Position numbers and translations under genes: made by a program. From Gallaecimonas kandeliae (GTDB lineage: Bacteria; Pseudomonadota; Gammaproteobacteria; Enterobacterales; Gallaecimonadaceae), in NCBI RefSeq assembly GCF_030450055.1, contig NZ_CP118480.1:2445415-2509414 (forward strand): a stretch of DNA of 64,000 nucleotides, in the 5' to 3' direction. Each line of letters starts with the position of its first letter. The first letter of the stretch is position 1. This document shows, in pieces, positions 43,022 to 52,940 of the stretch. Below the pieces are notes generated by a model. That model had not been told where the DNA came from. It searched no databases and was given only the letters and a program-made list of their open reading frames with translations.

Positions 43022-44082
43022 CAGGCGTTGCCTTTCACCTTGAGCTTGAGCTCTTCGGCGAAATCCAGCATCCGGTTCAGCGGCACCATGGCCTTCTCGG
43101 CAAGGCTCGGATCCACATGCACTTCATGGGGGCCCAGGTTTTCCGCCGTCAGGGATTCGTAGATGGCCTGCAGGCCGTTCATGGCCATCCAGGGGCAGTG
43201 GGCACAGGAGCGGCAGGTGGCGCCCTCCCCGGCCGTCGGCGCCTCGATAAACTCCTTGTCGGGGCAGAGCTGCTGCATCTTGTAGAAGATGCCGCGGTCG
43301 GTGGCGACGATCAGGCGCTTGTTGGGCAGGGTCTGGGCCGCCTTGATCAGCTGGCTGGTGGAGCCGACGGCATCGGCCATCTCCACTATGCTGGCCGGCG
43401 ATTCCGGGTGCACCAGCACGGCGGCATCGGGATAGAGGGCCTTCATGTCTGTCAGGGCGCGGGTCTTGAACTCGTCATGGACGATACAGGCACTTTGCCA
43501 GAGCAGCATGTCGGCGCCGGTCTGCTTATTGATATAGCCGCCCAGGTGGCGGTCGGGCGCCCAGATGATGGGCTTACCGAGGCTGTCCAGGTGCTCCACT
43601 ATCTCGAGGGCGATGGAAGAGGTGACGACCCAGTCGGCCCTGGCCTTGACGGCCGCAGAGGTGTTGGCGTAGACGACGACGGTATGGTCGGGATGGGCGT
43701 CACAGAAGGCGCTGAACTCCTCGGCCGGGCAGCCCAGATCCAGGGAGCAGGTGGCTTCCAAGGTCGGCATCAGCACCCTTTTCTCTGGGCTCAGGATCTT
43801 GGCCGTCTCCCCCATGAACTTGACCCCGGCGACGATCAACGTCTTGGCCGGATGCGTCTTGCCGAAACGGGCCATCTCCAGGGAGTCGGAGACGCAGCCG
43901 CCGGTTTCTTCGGCCAGGGCCTGGATCTCCGGATCCGTATAGTAATGGGCCACCAGCACGGCATCTCGGGCCTTGAGCAGGGCCTTGATACGGGCCTTGT
44001 AATCGGCTTTCTGTTCGTCGCTCAAGGGCTTTGGCTTGGGCGGGAAAGGCAAGTCCAGGTTCACCTGGGGGATCTGGGTCAT
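43021..44082 (-). CDS. nadA: quinolinate synthase
   Basis: Condenses iminoaspartate with dihydroxyacetone phosphate to quinolinate in NAD synthesis; carries an essential [4Fe-4S] cluster. 353 residues with [19 protein letters not shown], the three cluster Cys regions ([21 protein letters not shown] and [12 protein letters not shown]), and [21 protein letters not shown]. Three pseudo-symmetric domains, as in E. coli NadA. Single gene with its own terminator, between the tRNA-Ser and tRNA-Lys genes. Confidence 0.97.
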   Translation of the reverse strand: MTQIPQVNLDLPFPPKPKPLSDEQKADYKARIKALLKARDAVLVAHYYTDPEIQALAEETGGCVSDSLEMARFGKTHPAKTLIVAGVKFMGETAKILSPEKRVLMPTLEATCSLDLGCPAEEFSAFCDAHPDHTVVVYANTSAAVKARADWVVTSSIALEIVEHLDSLGKPIIWAPDRHLGGYINKQTGADMLLWQSACIVHDEFKTRALTDMKALYPDAAVLVHPESPASIVEMADAVGSTSQLIKAAQTLPNKRLIVATDRGIFYKMQQLCPDKEFIEAPTAGEGATCRSCAHCPWMAMNGLQAIYESLTAENLGPHEVHVDPSLAEKAMVPLNRMLDFAEELKLKVKGNA

Positions 44083-44139
44083 GAGCTTGAAACCACGTTA
44101 CTGCTTGACTAGGGGCATTATACGCCCGGGCGCCCATAA

Positions 44140-44166
44140 CAAAAAACCCCGCAAAAGCGGGGTTTC
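44140..44166 (-). terminator. terminator of the tRNA-Lys array
   Basis: Nine-base-pair stem AAACCCCGC / GCGGGGTTT, loop AAAA, with a T-run on the minus strand, seven bases beyond the last tRNA-Lys. Confidence 0.88.
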
Positions 44167-44173
44167 TTGATGA

Positions 44174-44249
44174 TGGTGGGTCGTGCAGGATTCGAACCTG
44201 CGACCAATTGATTAAAAGTCAACTGCTCTACCAACTGAGCTAACGACCC
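44174..44249 (-). tRNA. tRNA-Lys (TTT), copy 1 of 4
   Basis: 76 bases, 5' GGGTCGTTAGCTCAG, anticodon loop CTTTTAA, T-arm CAGGTTCGAATCCTG, 3' CGACCCACCA with CCA encoded. Identical to the three other copies. Last copy before the terminator. Confidence 0.97.
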
Positions 44250-44352
44250 ATCTTGTTCTTCAATTGCCGTCCAGAGCTGCCAGTCATCCTGACGTTCTGT
44301 CCGGCTCGCCGTCCTGCCTCGCGTTCGATGCTGCGTATTCCTCGCATCTCAC

Positions 44353-44371
44353 CCAACTGAGCTAACGACCC
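44353..44371 (-). repeat. truncated tRNA-Lys 5' end, remnant 1
   Basis: 19 bases identical to the 5' end of tRNA-Lys (GGGTCGTTAGCTCAGTTGG); they stop after the start of the D-loop and continue into GTGAGATGCGAGG. The same junction recurs in remnants 2 and 3. Confidence 0.85.
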
Positions 44372-44425
44372 GAATTGTCTCTTGGGTATGCACCGCGAGG
44401 ATGCCGGGCCAAGCCCCTTGAATAA

Positions 44426-44501
44426 TGGTGGGTCGTGCAGGATTCGAACCTGCGACCAATTGATTAAAAGTCAACTGCTCTACCAACTGAGCTAACGACC
44501 C
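44426..44501 (-). tRNA. tRNA-Lys (TTT), copy 2 of 4
   Basis: 76 bases, identical to copy 1. The flanks (ATCTTGTTCTTC upstream on the plus strand view and AAGCCCCTTGAATA on the other side) are also repeated, so the whole unit of about 252 bases was duplicated. Confidence 0.97.
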
Positions 44502-44604
44502 ATCTTGTTCTTCATTTGCCGTCCAGAGCTGCCAGTCATCCTGACGTTCTGTCCGGCTCGCCGTCCTGCCTCGCGTTCGATGCTGCGTATTCCTCGCATC
44601 TCAC

Positions 44605-44623
44605 CCAACTGAGCTAACGACCC
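44605..44623 (-). repeat. truncated tRNA-Lys 5' end, remnant 2
   Basis: Same 19 bases and same junction as remnant 1, again followed by the shared spacer. Confidence 0.85.
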
Positions 44624-44678
44624 GAATTGTCTCTTGGATATGCACCGCGAGGATGCCGGGCCAAGCCCCTTGAATAGA

Positions 44679-44754
44679 TGGTGGGTCGTGCAGGATTCGA
44701 ACCTGCGACCAATTGATTAAAAGTCAACTGCTCTACCAACTGAGCTAACGACCC
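44679..44754 (-). tRNA. tRNA-Lys (TTT), copy 3 of 4
   Basis: 76 bases, identical to copies 1, 2 and 4; CCA encoded. Confidence 0.97.
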
Positions 44755-44857
44755 ATCTTGTTCTTCGATTGCAGTCCAGAGCTGCCAGTCATCCTGACGT
44801 TCTGTCCGGCTCGCCGTCCTGTCTCGCGTTCGATGCTGCGTATTCCTCGCATCTCAC

Positions 44858-44876
44858 CCAACTGAGCTAACGACCC
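44858..44876 (-). repeat. truncated tRNA-Lys 5' end, remnant 3
   Basis: Same 19-base 5' fragment. Here its upstream flank is ATCTTGTTCTG, like the flank of full copies, and it leads toward the spacer next to copy 4. Confidence 0.85.
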
Positions 44877-44971
44877 ATCTTGTTCTGTGTTGCCGAGCCC
44901 GACTTTCAGCCTGACTCCGGCTCGCCTCATCGGCGATTAAAAAAGCCCGCGCTGGCAGGCTTTAGGGTGTC

Positions 44972-45047
44972 TGGTGGGTCGTGCAGGATTCGAACCTGCG
45001 ACCAATTGATTAAAAGTCAACTGCTCTACCAACTGAGCTAACGACCC
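44972..45047 (-). tRNA. tRNA-Lys (TTT), copy 4 of 4 (promoter-proximal)
   Basis: 76 bases, identical to the other copies. It is the first transcribed and lies 11 bases after the -10 hexamer of the promoter at 45059-45086. Confidence 0.97.
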
Positions 45048-45058
45048 GACGGGCGCCT

Positions 45059-45086
45059 ATCTTACTGAAATTGACTGGCCGTGCAA
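45059..45086 (-). promoter_or_regulatory. promoter of the tRNA-Lys array
   Basis: Minus strand TTGCAC, 16-base spacer, TAAGAT, then GC-rich AGGCGCCCGTC before the first tRNA. The discriminator fits stringent control. Confidence 0.7.
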
Positions 45087-45135
45087 GAAGAAAATCACGG
45101 CCAGGCGCCGATTGCGCAAAAAGCCGACAAGCCGC

Positions 45136-45873
45136 TTAATGCTTGCCCAGGCGCTCCTTGGCCATGCGGGCGGAAGTGCTGTCCGGGTACTCCTTGATCA
45201 CCTTGTTGAAGAAGGCGGAAGCACCGGCCTTGTCCCCTTTATCCTGGGCGATGATGCCCAGTTTCAGCATGGCGTCGGCACGCTTGCTGGAGTTGGGGTA
45301 ATGGTTCACCACCTGGGTGAAGGACTGGATGGCATCATCCAGTTTGCGGTCGCTGTAATAGAGCTGACCCAGCCAATAATAGGCGTTGTCGATATAGGAA
45401 GACTTGGGAAAATCCTTCACGAAGGCTTTGAACGCCTCGGTAGCCTTTCCATAGTCCTTCTGTTTGAGCACCAATCCCACTGCCTGGTCATAGGCGTCAT
45501 TCTCGCTGAGGTTGCTTGAATAGGTGGGGCTGGTATCGGCTGGCGCGGCCGTGGTCGGCGCAGGCTGCTCGGCGGCAGGTGCCGACTGCATGCGAGCCAG
45601 TTCCTTGTAGATCTCCCGCTGCCTGTCCAGCAGCTGGTTGAGCTTGTGCTCGTGTTCCTCGGTAATGCCGCGCAGGTCGCGCAGGTCATCCTGCAAAGCA
45701 CTGATCTTTTGCAAGGTTTCCAGTTGTACCCTGTTACGGGATTCCAGTTGGGCTTCCAGGCGGGCAACCCGGGATTCCAAATCGCCACCGGCCTCCACAA
45801 CGGGCGCCGGCGCCGCATGAGCGGCGCCGGACAGGCCGACCAACAAGGCGAAACTTGTCAGCGGTTTATTCAT
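45136..45873 (-). CDS. cpoB: Tol-Pal system coordinator CpoB (YbgF)
   Basis: 245 residues. A signal peptide (about 1-20, ending AHA-APA) is followed by a coiled coil (about 30-95, LESRVARLEAQLESRNR...) used for trimerisation and TolA binding, and C-terminal TPR repeats (about 125-245: AYDQAVGLVLKQKDYGKATEAF, AYYWLGQLYYSDRKLDDAIQSF, DAMLKLGIIAQDKGDKAGASAF). It links outer membrane constriction with PBP1B activity. Last gene of ybgC-tolQRAB-pal-cpoB, three bases after pal. Confidence 0.96.
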   Translation of the reverse strand: MNKPLTSFALLVGLSGAAHAAPAPVVEAGGDLESRVARLEAQLESRNRVQLETLQKISALQDDLRDLRGITEEHEHKLNQLLDRQREIYKELARMQSAPAAEQPAPTTAAPADTSPTYSSNLSENDAYDQAVGLVLKQKDYGKATEAFKAFVKDFPKSSYIDNAYYWLGQLYYSDRKLDDAIQSFTQVVNHYPNSSKRADAMLKLGIIAQDKGDKAGASAFFNKVIKEYPDSTSARMAKERLGKH

Positions 45874-45876
45874 AAC

Positions 45877-46398
45877 TTAGTAGACCAGTACCGCGCGGCG
45901 GTTCTTGGAGAAGGCCTCTTCGGTATGGCCCGGATCCAGGGGCTTCTCTTCACCGTAGGAGACCAGGGTGATCTGGGAGTCCAGAACGCCCAGGCCCAGC
46001 AGGTACTGCTTGACGGCTTTGGCACGCTTCTCGCCCAGGGCGATGTTGTACTCGGGGGTGCCGCGCTCGTCAGCGTGGCCTTCGATCAGTACTTTGACAT
46101 CGGCGTGGTCACGCAGGTAAGCGGCGTGGGCTTCCAGCAGCTCGGCAAACTCGGGGCGGATCTCGTACTTGTCGAAGTCGAAGTAGATGATGTGCTCGCG
46201 GCGCATCTCTTCTTGGTGCTGGAGGCGCTGCTCTTCGGCGCTCATCACGGGCTGAACGGTACCGGTAACCACTTCCTGTTGTTGTTGCTGGTTGGCGGTC
46301 TTGCCGGCAGCTTCGGTCTGGGAGGTGGAGGAACAGGCTGACAGGGCCAGGATTGGCAGTGCCAACAGCATCCCTTTCAGAAGTTTATTGTGTTGCAT
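45877..46398 (-). CDS. pal: peptidoglycan-associated lipoprotein Pal
   Basis: 173 residues. The lipobox LALSAC gives acylated Cys22. A Gln-rich linker leads to an OmpA-like domain (about 65-173) with [39 protein letters not shown], where the conserved Asp and Arg bind diaminopimelate of peptidoglycan. Outer membrane partner of TolB in the Tol-Pal complex. Confidence 0.98.
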   Translation of the reverse strand: MQHNKLLKGMLLALPILALSACSSTSQTEAAGKTANQQQQQEVVTGTVQPVMSAEEQRLQHQEEMRREHIIYFDFDKYEIRPEFAELLEAHAAYLRDHADVKVLIEGHADERGTPEYNIALGEKRAKAVKQYLLGLGVLDSQITLVSYGEEKPLDPGHTEEAFSKNRRAVLVY

Positions 46399-46441
46399 CG
46401 TCAGGTCCTTATGTTGCTAAGACTGCAAAAAATTATTGTTT

Positions 46442-47782
46442 TTACAAAAAGGGTGACCAGGCCGGAGCCTTCACCTGTCCCTGGCGGGCCGGCAGCCGGG
46501 CTTTGAAACGCCCATCTACCGACACTAGGCCCAAAACCTTCTGCCCCCGATAGAGCGTGGCATAAATAATCATGCTGCCATTGGGGGCCAGGCTAGGCGA
46601 TTCATCCAATTCTGTATTGGTCAGGACCTGCAGCGCACCGCTCTGAAGATCCTGACGGGCTATCCGGTATTCACCCTGGGTACGGTTGACCATGATCAGG
46701 TATTTTCCGTCCGGGCTTATCGAGCCCCCCAGGTTCTGTTCACCTTCAAATGTCAATCGTTTCACAGCTTTAGTAGCCAAATCTACACGATAAAGCTGGG
46801 GACGACCACCCCGCTCCGAGGTAAATACCAGCGCATCGGAATTAGGGTACCAGGAGGGTTCCGTGTCTATGGCATAGTGATCCGTCAGGCGGGTTATCTG
46901 CCTGGTGGCCAGGTCCATGATATAGATTTCAGGGTTGCCATCTTTTGACAAAACGAAGGCCATTTTCTTACCGTCCGGTGACCAAACGGGGTTGCCGTTG
47001 ATCATCGGAAAGGACGTCAATTTTTCACGATGTTGGTTGTAGAGATCCTGAATGAAAATCTCGGAAGCGTGGTTTTGGAAAGAAACGTAAGCCAGCTTGG
47101 AACCGTCCGGTGACCAGCTGGGTGACATCAGGGGTTCCTTGGCCTTGGTCACTACGGTTTCGTTGTAACCGTCGTAGTCCGCCACCATCAGCTTGTAGGG
47201 ATAGATGGGGTCGTTATCCACCACCACGTAGGCGATACGGGTCAGGAAGGCGCCGCGCTCGCCGGTCAGCTTTTCATAGACCACATCGCTGATGCGGTGG
47301 GCATATTGGCGGAACTGGTTGGCGCTGATCACGGCCTGGCGGGACTCGAGGATATGGGCGTCGGAACGCACCAGGCTGCCGTCGGCCTGGCGTTGGAAGT
47401 TGCCCCCGGTAACCTGGCCACGCAGCACGTCGACCAGGTCGAAACTCACCAGGTACTTGCCGTCACCATAGGGCTTGACCGAACCCACCACCACGGCCTC
47501 GACCCCTTTGCTGGCCCAGGCGCCGAAATGGATGTCGTCGCTGCTCCTCGGCTGCTCTGGCATGGCGCTGATGGGCAGGGGCGAGAACTTGCCGGAGTTA
47601 CGAAGGTCGTCCCCTATCACCTGGGCCGGCTGCATGGGCAACTGGCCCCCTTCAAAGCTGAAGGGCACTATGGCCACAGGCCGAGCCTGGTCCAGGCCGT
47701 CGGTAATGACGATATCCAATGCCGCTTGGGCACTTTGGCTCAGGGTCAAGAGGCCTAAAAAGATCAGGCTGAGAATACGCAC
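46442..47782 (-). CDS. tolB: Tol-Pal system protein TolB
   Basis: 446 residues. Signal peptide (about 1-20, ending SAQA-ALD), N-terminal domain ([21 protein letters not shown], which carries the TolA-binding region) and a six-bladed beta-propeller (about 180-446) with repeated [37 protein letters not shown] and SPDGKYL motifs that binds Pal. Periplasmic. 11 bases from tolA. Confidence 0.98.
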   Translation of the reverse strand: MRILSLIFLGLLTLSQSAQAALDIVITDGLDQARPVAIVPFSFEGGQLPMQPAQVIGDDLRNSGKFSPLPISAMPEQPRSSDDIHFGAWASKGVEAVVVGSVKPYGDGKYLVSFDLVDVLRGQVTGGNFQRQADGSLVRSDAHILESRQAVISANQFRQYAHRISDVVYEKLTGERGAFLTRIAYVVVDNDPIYPYKLMVADYDGYNETVVTKAKEPLMSPSWSPDGSKLAYVSFQNHASEIFIQDLYNQHREKLTSFPMINGNPVWSPDGKKMAFVLSKDGNPEIYIMDLATRQITRLTDHYAIDTEPSWYPNSDALVFTSERGGRPQLYRVDLATKAVKRLTFEGEQNLGGSISPDGKYLIMVNRTQGEYRIARQDLQSGALQVLTNTELDESPSLAPNGSMIIYATLYRGQKVLGLVSVDGRFKARLPARQGQVKAPAWSPFL

Positions 47783-47792
47783 TGCTACCTCG

Positions 47793-48743
47793 TCAGAATT
47801 GTGGTTTCATGGTGATGTTCAATACCCGCATCTGAGCGAACACCTCGGGATCCTTGGATACCGGCAAGGTTTCCGCCTTCCAGACGGCGCGCTGGGCAGA
47901 CTCGAAGATGACCTGGTCGCCGGACACGAAGCGCACATCCAGCACCAGGCCACTGGGGGCCAGGGTGATCTGCAGTTTGGCCTCCTTACCGCGCATGCTG
48001 TCGTCCACGACCCAGTTGCGCTGTATGGCGTCGATGATCAGCGCCCGGAACTTGTCTATCTCGCTCAGCACCTGCTTTTGGCGGGCCTTGGAGCGGGCCG
48101 CGGCCTCGGCGGCCATCTGATCGGCCAGCTGCTTCTCGGCTTCTGCCTTCTTGCGCGCTTCCTCGGCCTTGCGTTTCTTCTCGGCCTCGGCTTTCTTACG
48201 GGCTTCCTCGGCTTTGCGTTTGCGCTCGGCTTCTTCCTTCTGGCGCTTTTCCTCGGCGGCCTTGGCGGCGGCCTCTTCCTTCTGGCGTTTGGCTTCGGCG
48301 GCCTTGGCCGCTTCGTCAGCCTGTCGCTTTTCTTCCAGCTTCTTCTGGCGGGCCAGCTCCAGTTCCTTGGCCTTCTGGGTTTCCTGGGCCTGGACGCGCT
48401 TGGCTTCCTCGGCCTGCTTCTGGGCCTCGACCTTGGCCTGCTCCTCGGCGGCGCGCTGGCGCTTGAGGTCGGCAATGCGTTTCTGCTCCGCCAGGCGCTG
48501 GTTTTCCAGGCGCTGCTGGCGGTCGGCTTCGGCCTTGCGCTCGGCGGCCTGTTCGGCCTTGATGCGTTTGACCTGCTCTTCCACCACCTTGCTGTCGACC
48601 GCCTTGGCGGTGATGGGTTCCCCTTGGGGCTGGGGCATCTCGGGCTTTTCCGAAAAATCCAGCTGCAAACCCAGGAACAGCAACACCAACGCATGCAGCG
48701 CTATAGACAGCCCCAGCGGCAGTCCCATGCCTTCTTTGCGCAT
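47793..48743 (-). CDS. tolA: cell envelope protein TolA
   Basis: 316 residues. An N-terminal inner-membrane anchor (about 8-28, [21 protein letters not shown]) is followed by a long Ala/Lys/Glu/Arg-rich helix (about 55-235, with repeats such as [15 protein letters not shown]) spanning the periplasm. A C-terminal TolA domain (about 235-316: [34 protein letters not shown]) is compact. E. coli TolA is 421 residues, so the helix is shorter here. Confidence 0.96.
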   Translation of the reverse strand: MRKEGMGLPLGLSIALHALVLLFLGLQLDFSEKPEMPQPQGEPITAKAVDSKVVEEQVKRIKAEQAAERKAEADRQQRLENQRLAEQKRIADLKRQRAAEEQAKVEAQKQAEEAKRVQAQETQKAKELELARQKKLEEKRQADEAAKAAEAKRQKEEAAAKAAEEKRQKEEAERKRKAEEARKKAEAEKKRKAEEARKKAEAEKQLADQMAAEAAARSKARQKQVLSEIDKFRALIIDAIQRNWVVDDSMRGKEAKLQITLAPSGLVLDVRFVSGDQVIFESAQRAVWKAETLPVSKDPEVFAQMRVLNITMKPQF

Positions 48744-48745
48744 GG

Positions 48746-49183
48746 TTACTTCTTCTCCTCTGGCGGATCCGTCATCAGGCCTACGTCATCGACACCGGCC
48801 CCTTGCAGTGTCCCCATCAGCTGTACCACCTTGGCGTAAGGCACGGCGCCGTCGCCGCGGATCACCACGGGCGTGGCGGGTTCCACCTCACGCTGGGCCT
48901 TGACCACGGCGGCGACGGTAGAGACGTCGTCATAATGCTCGGCCTTCTTGGAGCCCACTTGCAGGAAGTACTGGCCATCGGCCGTGATGGAGATAACGGC
49001 CGCCGGCTTGGAGTCGGGCGGCAGGGGCTGGGAAGACTGCTTGGGCAGGTTGACCTTGACCCCTTGGGTGATGAGGGGTGCCGTCACCATGAAAATGATC
49101 AGCAGCACCAGCATCACGTCGATATAGGGAACGACGTTGATCTCGGCGACGGGGCGGCGCCTCTTGCGCGGCGCTGCTGTCAT
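48746..49183 (-). CDS. tolR: TolR membrane protein
   Basis: 145 residues of the ExbD/TolR family. The membrane helix contains the functional Asp in [20 protein letters not shown] (about residues 17-36). The periplasmic domain has [23 protein letters not shown] and ends in [13 protein letters not shown]. Proton-conducting stator with TolQ. The ATG overlaps the tolQ stop (ATGA). Confidence 0.97.
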   Translation of the reverse strand: MTAAPRKRRRPVAEINVVPYIDVMLVLLIIFMVTAPLITQGVKVNLPKQSSQPLPPDSKPAAVISITADGQYFLQVGSKKAEHYDDVSTVAAVVKAQREVEPATPVVIRGDGAVPYAKVVQLMGTLQGAGVDDVGLMTDPPEEKK

Positions 49184-49872
49184 GCGGCCTGGCCCCCGTC
49201 ATTGGCGAACACCTGGCGGTGCAGTATGGCGGCGAACTCTTCCTGGAAGTTGAGGTAGCCCTGCTCCAGCTTCTCCACGTTGTGGGAGAAACGGTTGTAG
49301 GCCATGACGGCGGGAATGGCGGCGAACAGGCCCATGGCGGTGGCGATCAGCGCCTCGGCGATGCCGGGGGCGACCATGGACAGGGTGGCCTGCTGCACGT
49401 TACCCAGGGCGATGAAGGAGTTCATGATGCCCCAGACGGTGCCGAAGAGGCCGATATAAGGGCTGATGGAGCCGACTGTGGCCAGGAAGGAGAGGTGGGA
49501 TTCGAGGTGTTCCACTTCCCGGTTCAGGGTCACCCTCATGGATCGGTCGGCGCCGTCCAGCACCGACTGGGGGCTGCGGCCGGAGTTCTTGGAGAGGCGG
49601 GCGAATTCCTTGAAGCCGGCGGTGAAGACCTTCTCCATGCCGCCCAGCTGGTCCTGGCGGGCATTGAGCTCGTGGTAGAGCTTGCCGAGGTCGACCCCGG
49701 ACCAGAACCTGTCCTCGAACTTCTCGGCCTGCCCCTTGGCCTGCTTGAGCACCTTGTGGCGCTGGAAGATCAGGGTCCAGGAGAAGATGGAAAAGCCCAG
49801 CAGGATCAGCATGACAAACTTGACCAGCAGGCTGGCCTGCCAGAAAAGACCAAAAAACGAAATTTCGTTCAC
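49180..49872 (-). CDS. tolQ: TolQ membrane protein
   Basis: 230 residues of the MotA/TolQ/ExbB family. Helices near 13-35 ([23 protein letters not shown]), 135-157 ([28 protein letters not shown]) and 170-190 ([28 protein letters not shown]). Proton channel of the Tol system. Overlaps ybgC by four bases. Confidence 0.98.
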   Translation of the reverse strand: MNEISFFGLFWQASLLVKFVMLILLGFSIFSWTLIFQRHKVLKQAKGQAEKFEDRFWSGVDLGKLYHELNARQDQLGGMEKVFTAGFKEFARLSKNSGRSPQSVLDGADRSMRVTLNREVEHLESHLSFLATVGSISPYIGLFGTVWGIMNSFIALGNVQQATLSMVAPGIAEALIATAMGLFAAIPAVMAYNRFSHNVEKLEQGYLNFQEEFAAILHRQVFANDGGQAA

Positions 49873-50264
49873 CCTTTGAGCACTCCCAAAACCGCCTCGG
49901 GGATGGCCCTGGCCTTGCCCTTGGCAAGATCGACGCAGGCCACCAACACCTCGGCTTCACACAAAATTTGACCCCCTTCCCTGAGCAGCTGCTGGTGGAA
50001 CACCAGGCTGGCGCGCTTGAGCGTCGGCACTGTGCTCACCACCGTCAGCAACTCATTGAAGCGGGCCGGTAAATGGTTATCCATCTTAACAGAGCGGACC
50101 ACAAAGGCCAGGTCCAAGGCCAGCAGGCCGTCCTGCTCTATGCCAAATTCCCTCAACCATTCGGTGCGGGCCCTTTCGAAGAACTTCAGGTAGTTGGCGT
50201 GGTAGACAATGCCGCCGGCGTCCGTGTCTTCGTAATACACCCGAATGGGCCAATGGTGCTGCAT
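49869..50264 (-). CDS. ybgC: YbgC acyl-CoA thioesterase
   Basis: 131 residues, hotdog fold. The catalytic motif [29 protein letters not shown] at residues 10-38 is complete (given as its key residues Asp-Thr-Asp-Ala-Gly). Cytoplasmic thioesterase for short-chain or malonyl-CoA-type esters, thought to act with phospholipid synthesis. First gene of the Tol-Pal operon. Confidence 0.95.
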   Translation of the reverse strand: MQHHWPIRVYYEDTDAGGIVYHANYLKFFERARTEWLREFGIEQDGLLALDLAFVVRSVKMDNHLPARFNELLTVVSTVPTLKRASLVFHQQLLREGGQILCEAEVLVACVDLAKGKARAIPEAVLGVLKG

Positions 50265-50280
50265 AAGGTCCTCATCATGG

Positions 50281-50303
50281 AAAAGGGGAGCTTAAGCTCC
50301 CCT
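50281..50303 (-). terminator. terminator after the prolyl oligopeptidase gene
   Basis: Perfect ten-base-pair palindrome AGGGGAGCTT / AAGCTCCCCT followed by TTTT on the minus strand, five bases after the stop. Confidence 0.75.
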
Positions 50304-50308
50304 GAACG

Positions 50309-52435
50309 TTAGCGGGTCTCACCCATGTTTTTTAGCAAAAACGCAAAGATGTCGGAAGCCTCGCGGATCTTCATGGCCGTGGGCTTGCCGGCACCGTGCC
50401 CGGCGTTGTGTTCCACCCTCAGGATCACCGGCGCCAGGCCTTGCTGATCGGCCTGCAAGGTAGCGGCAAACTTGAAGGAATGATAGGGCACCACCCTGTC
50501 GTCATGATCCGCCGTCATCACCATGGTGGCGGGGTAGGCCCGCTTCTTGAGGTTATGGAGCGGCGAATAGGCATAGAGGTAGGGGAAATCGGCGGCGTTG
50601 TCCGAACTGCCGTATTCGCTGGTCCAGGCCCAGCCGATGGTGAATTTCTGGAAGCGAAGCATGTCCAGTACCCCCACGGCAGGCAGCACGGCGGCGAACA
50701 AGTCCGGCCTTTGGGTCAGGGCCGCGCCCATCAGCAGACCGCCGTTGCTGCGGCCATAGGCCCCCAGCTTCTGGGGCCTGGTGTAGCCGGTTTCGATGAG
50801 GTACTCGGCGGCCGCGATGTAGTCGTCGAAGACGTTCTGCTTCTTCTCCTTCATCCCCGCCTGGTGCCAGGCCTCGCCATACTCGCCGCCGCCGCGCAGG
50901 TTGGGCACGGCATAGACGCCGCCCCGCTCCATCCAGGCGATGTTGGCCGGGCTGAAACGCGGGGTCAGGGAGATGTTGAAGCCGCCGTAGGCGTAGAGCA
51001 ACGTCGGGTTGGCGCCGTCCAGCTTGATGCCCTTCTTGTAGGAGATCATCATCGGCACCCGGGTGCCGTCCTTGGAGCGGTAGAAGACCTGCTCTGAGAC
51101 GAAATCGTCCGGGTTGTAGGCCAGGGCCGGCTGGCGATAGAGGCTGACCTGATTCTGCTCCAGGTCCAGCTTGTAGACGCTGGGGGCCTGGATGTAGGAG
51201 TTGAAGCTGAAGAAGGCCTCCTTGCTGTCCACCTGGCCATAGAGTTGGCTCACAGTCCCCTTGCCGGGCAGGGCCACAGTCCGCAGGTAGGTGCCCTTGA
51301 GGTCGTAGACCTTGAGCTCGGAAAGGGCGTCCTTCATGCCTTGAACCAGCAGCTTGTGATCAAAGAGGACCACACTGGCGATGGGGTTTTCCCCTTGGGG
51401 GATCAAGGTCTGCCAGTTGGCCTTGGCCGGCCGGCGGATATCGATGGCGATCACCTTGCCCCTGGGCGCATCCAGGTTGGTCTCGAAATAAAAACGGGGA
51501 CCTTCGTTGCCGATGAAGTTGTAGCTGGCCTCCAGGTTCGGCAGCAGCTCCACCACCTTGCCGCCTTCCTTCAGATCCTTGTAGAAAATGCGGTTACGGG
51601 AGTCTGTGCCTTTGGAGACATAGATGATGAGGTAGCGGCCGTCGTCTGTGACCTCGGTGCCAAAGCCCCAATCCTTGTGGTCGGGGCGTCGGTAGACGAG
51701 CAGGTCCTGGCTTTGGGACGTGCCGATACGGTGGTAATAGAGCTTCTGGTTGAAGTTGACCCCGGTCAGGGCCACACCGGCCTTGGGCTTGTCGTAACGG
51801 CCATAGAAGACGCCCCTGCCGTCCTTGTCCCACTGGGCCGTGGAGAACTTGATCCAGTCCAGCTTGTCGGCCAGGGGCTTGCCGGTGGCCACGTCCAGGA
51901 ACTGCCATTGCTGCCAGTCGGAGCCGGCCTTGGAGGTGCCGAAGGCCAGCAGCTTGCCGTCCTTGGAGACGCTGGTCCCGGACAGGGCTACGGTGCCGTC
52001 TGTGGAGAGACGGTTGGGATCCAGCAGCACCCGGGCCGCGCCTTCGGTACCGTCCTGCACATAGAGCACGTCCTGGGATTGCAGGCCGTCATTGCGGAAA
52101 TAGAAAAGGTTGGTGCCGCGGCGGAAGGGGCTGGAGAACTTCTCGTAGTTCCACAAGGCCGTGATGCGCTTTTCCAACTCGGCACGCACCGGTATGGATG
52201 CCAGGTACTGCTCGGCCAGGGCCTTTTCCTGGCTCACCCATTGGCTCACCTGGGGGCTGTCGGATTCTAGCCAGCGGTAGGGGTCGGCCACTTGAGTACC
52301 GTGATAATCATCAACCTGGTCAACGATATGGGCTTGGGGGTAGACCAGGGCCGAGGCAGCTTTGGGGGCCTGGACTGTCTGTTGGCAGGCGCCCAGCAAG
52401 GCGGCCATGGCGATGACGAGCAGTTTTCCTTTCAT
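50309..52435 (-). CDS. prolyl oligopeptidase (S9A), probable lipoprotein
   Basis: 708 residues. The N terminus MKGKLLVIAMAALLGACQQ has a lipobox (LLGAC, Cys17), so it is probably anchored in the envelope. A seven-bladed propeller (about 80-440) gates the alpha/beta-hydrolase domain. Catalytic Ser in GAYGRSNGGLLMGA, Asp in TADHDDRVVPYHSFK, His in EHNAGHGAGKP. It cleaves after Pro in short peptides. A possible promoter (TTGGAT, 16 bases, TAAGAT near 52570 on the minus strand) is weak. Confidence 0.93.
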   Translation of the reverse strand: MKGKLLVIAMAALLGACQQTVQAPKAASALVYPQAHIVDQVDDYHGTQVADPYRWLESDSPQVSQWVSQEKALAEQYLASIPVRAELEKRITALWNYEKFSSPFRRGTNLFYFRNDGLQSQDVLYVQDGTEGAARVLLDPNRLSTDGTVALSGTSVSKDGKLLAFGTSKAGSDWQQWQFLDVATGKPLADKLDWIKFSTAQWDKDGRGVFYGRYDKPKAGVALTGVNFNQKLYYHRIGTSQSQDLLVYRRPDHKDWGFGTEVTDDGRYLIIYVSKGTDSRNRIFYKDLKEGGKVVELLPNLEASYNFIGNEGPRFYFETNLDAPRGKVIAIDIRRPAKANWQTLIPQGENPIASVVLFDHKLLVQGMKDALSELKVYDLKGTYLRTVALPGKGTVSQLYGQVDSKEAFFSFNSYIQAPSVYKLDLEQNQVSLYRQPALAYNPDDFVSEQVFYRSKDGTRVPMMISYKKGIKLDGANPTLLYAYGGFNISLTPRFSPANIAWMERGGVYAVPNLRGGGEYGEAWHQAGMKEKKQNVFDDYIAAAEYLIETGYTRPQKLGAYGRSNGGLLMGAALTQRPDLFAAVLPAVGVLDMLRFQKFTIGWAWTSEYGSSDNAADFPYLYAYSPLHNLKKRAYPATMVMTADHDDRVVPYHSFKFAATLQADQQGLAPVILRVEHNAGHGAGKPTAMKIREASDIFAFLLKNMGETR

Positions 52436-52895
52436 GGTATTCCCTGTGCGATGAAGGCAGCCCAGGGACTATATCAAAAGGCCGGGAAGCCCCCACCTGC
52501 CCTCACCGATGAAAAACGGCCGTTAATGGCACGCCCAAACTGCAAGCTTATGCACGTAGGGATGAATTATCTTATGTTGCACGTTTTTTAATCCAACTCG
52601 CATCCATTTGATTTTTAATTGTTTTAAAAATAAAAAATGAACAAGTTGACGCGCACGGAAACTTGGATAGCCATTTGACATTAGTTTTTCTTATTAATTG
52701 ACGCAATTTTTCTCGGTTGAGGCGCCCAGGGGCTGTCCGCATAATGCGCAGCGTCGGATGGCGGCGCCAAGGACTTTGGGTGCCACAGGCTGTCCGACAC
52801 TTGTTTTGGTAGTGTGATTGATTGGCTCTTGCCCTTTGGGCATTGTCGACGTTGTTCTTCCCTGGACAAATTCCTTCCTTCAATGTGGTTGTTTG
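52436..52895 (+). other. AT-rich region with possible small RNA on the plus strand
   Basis: About 460 bases between the peptidase start and the terminator at 52896. The first 250 bases are AT-rich. A direct repeat GGCTGTCCG occurs at 52731 and 52788. No ORF has a good ribosome site. A plus-strand transcript must end at the hairpin that follows, so a small RNA is possible; I could not fix its promoter. Confidence 0.35.
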
Positions 52896-52924
52896 GCCCG
52901 AGACATTGTCTCGGGCTTTTTTTT
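52896..52924 (+). terminator. strong plus-strand terminator with no upstream gene
   Basis: Stem GCCCGAGA / TCTCGGGC, loop CATTG, followed by eight T. There is no T-run on the minus strand, so it does not serve tssA, whose stop is at 52941. Confidence 0.85.
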
Positions 52925-52940
52925 GCCTTTTTTCCGCCGC

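Noticed and set aside
44745-44930. 61-residue minus-strand frame between tRNA-Lys copies
   Set aside because: It lies in the duplicated spacer and remnant, begins at a weak start and reads into the tRNA.
44174-45047. CRISPR-like regular array
   Set aside because: The repeats are 76-base tRNA-Lys genes with cloverleaf features and spacers that are themselves repeated, and there is no cas gene.
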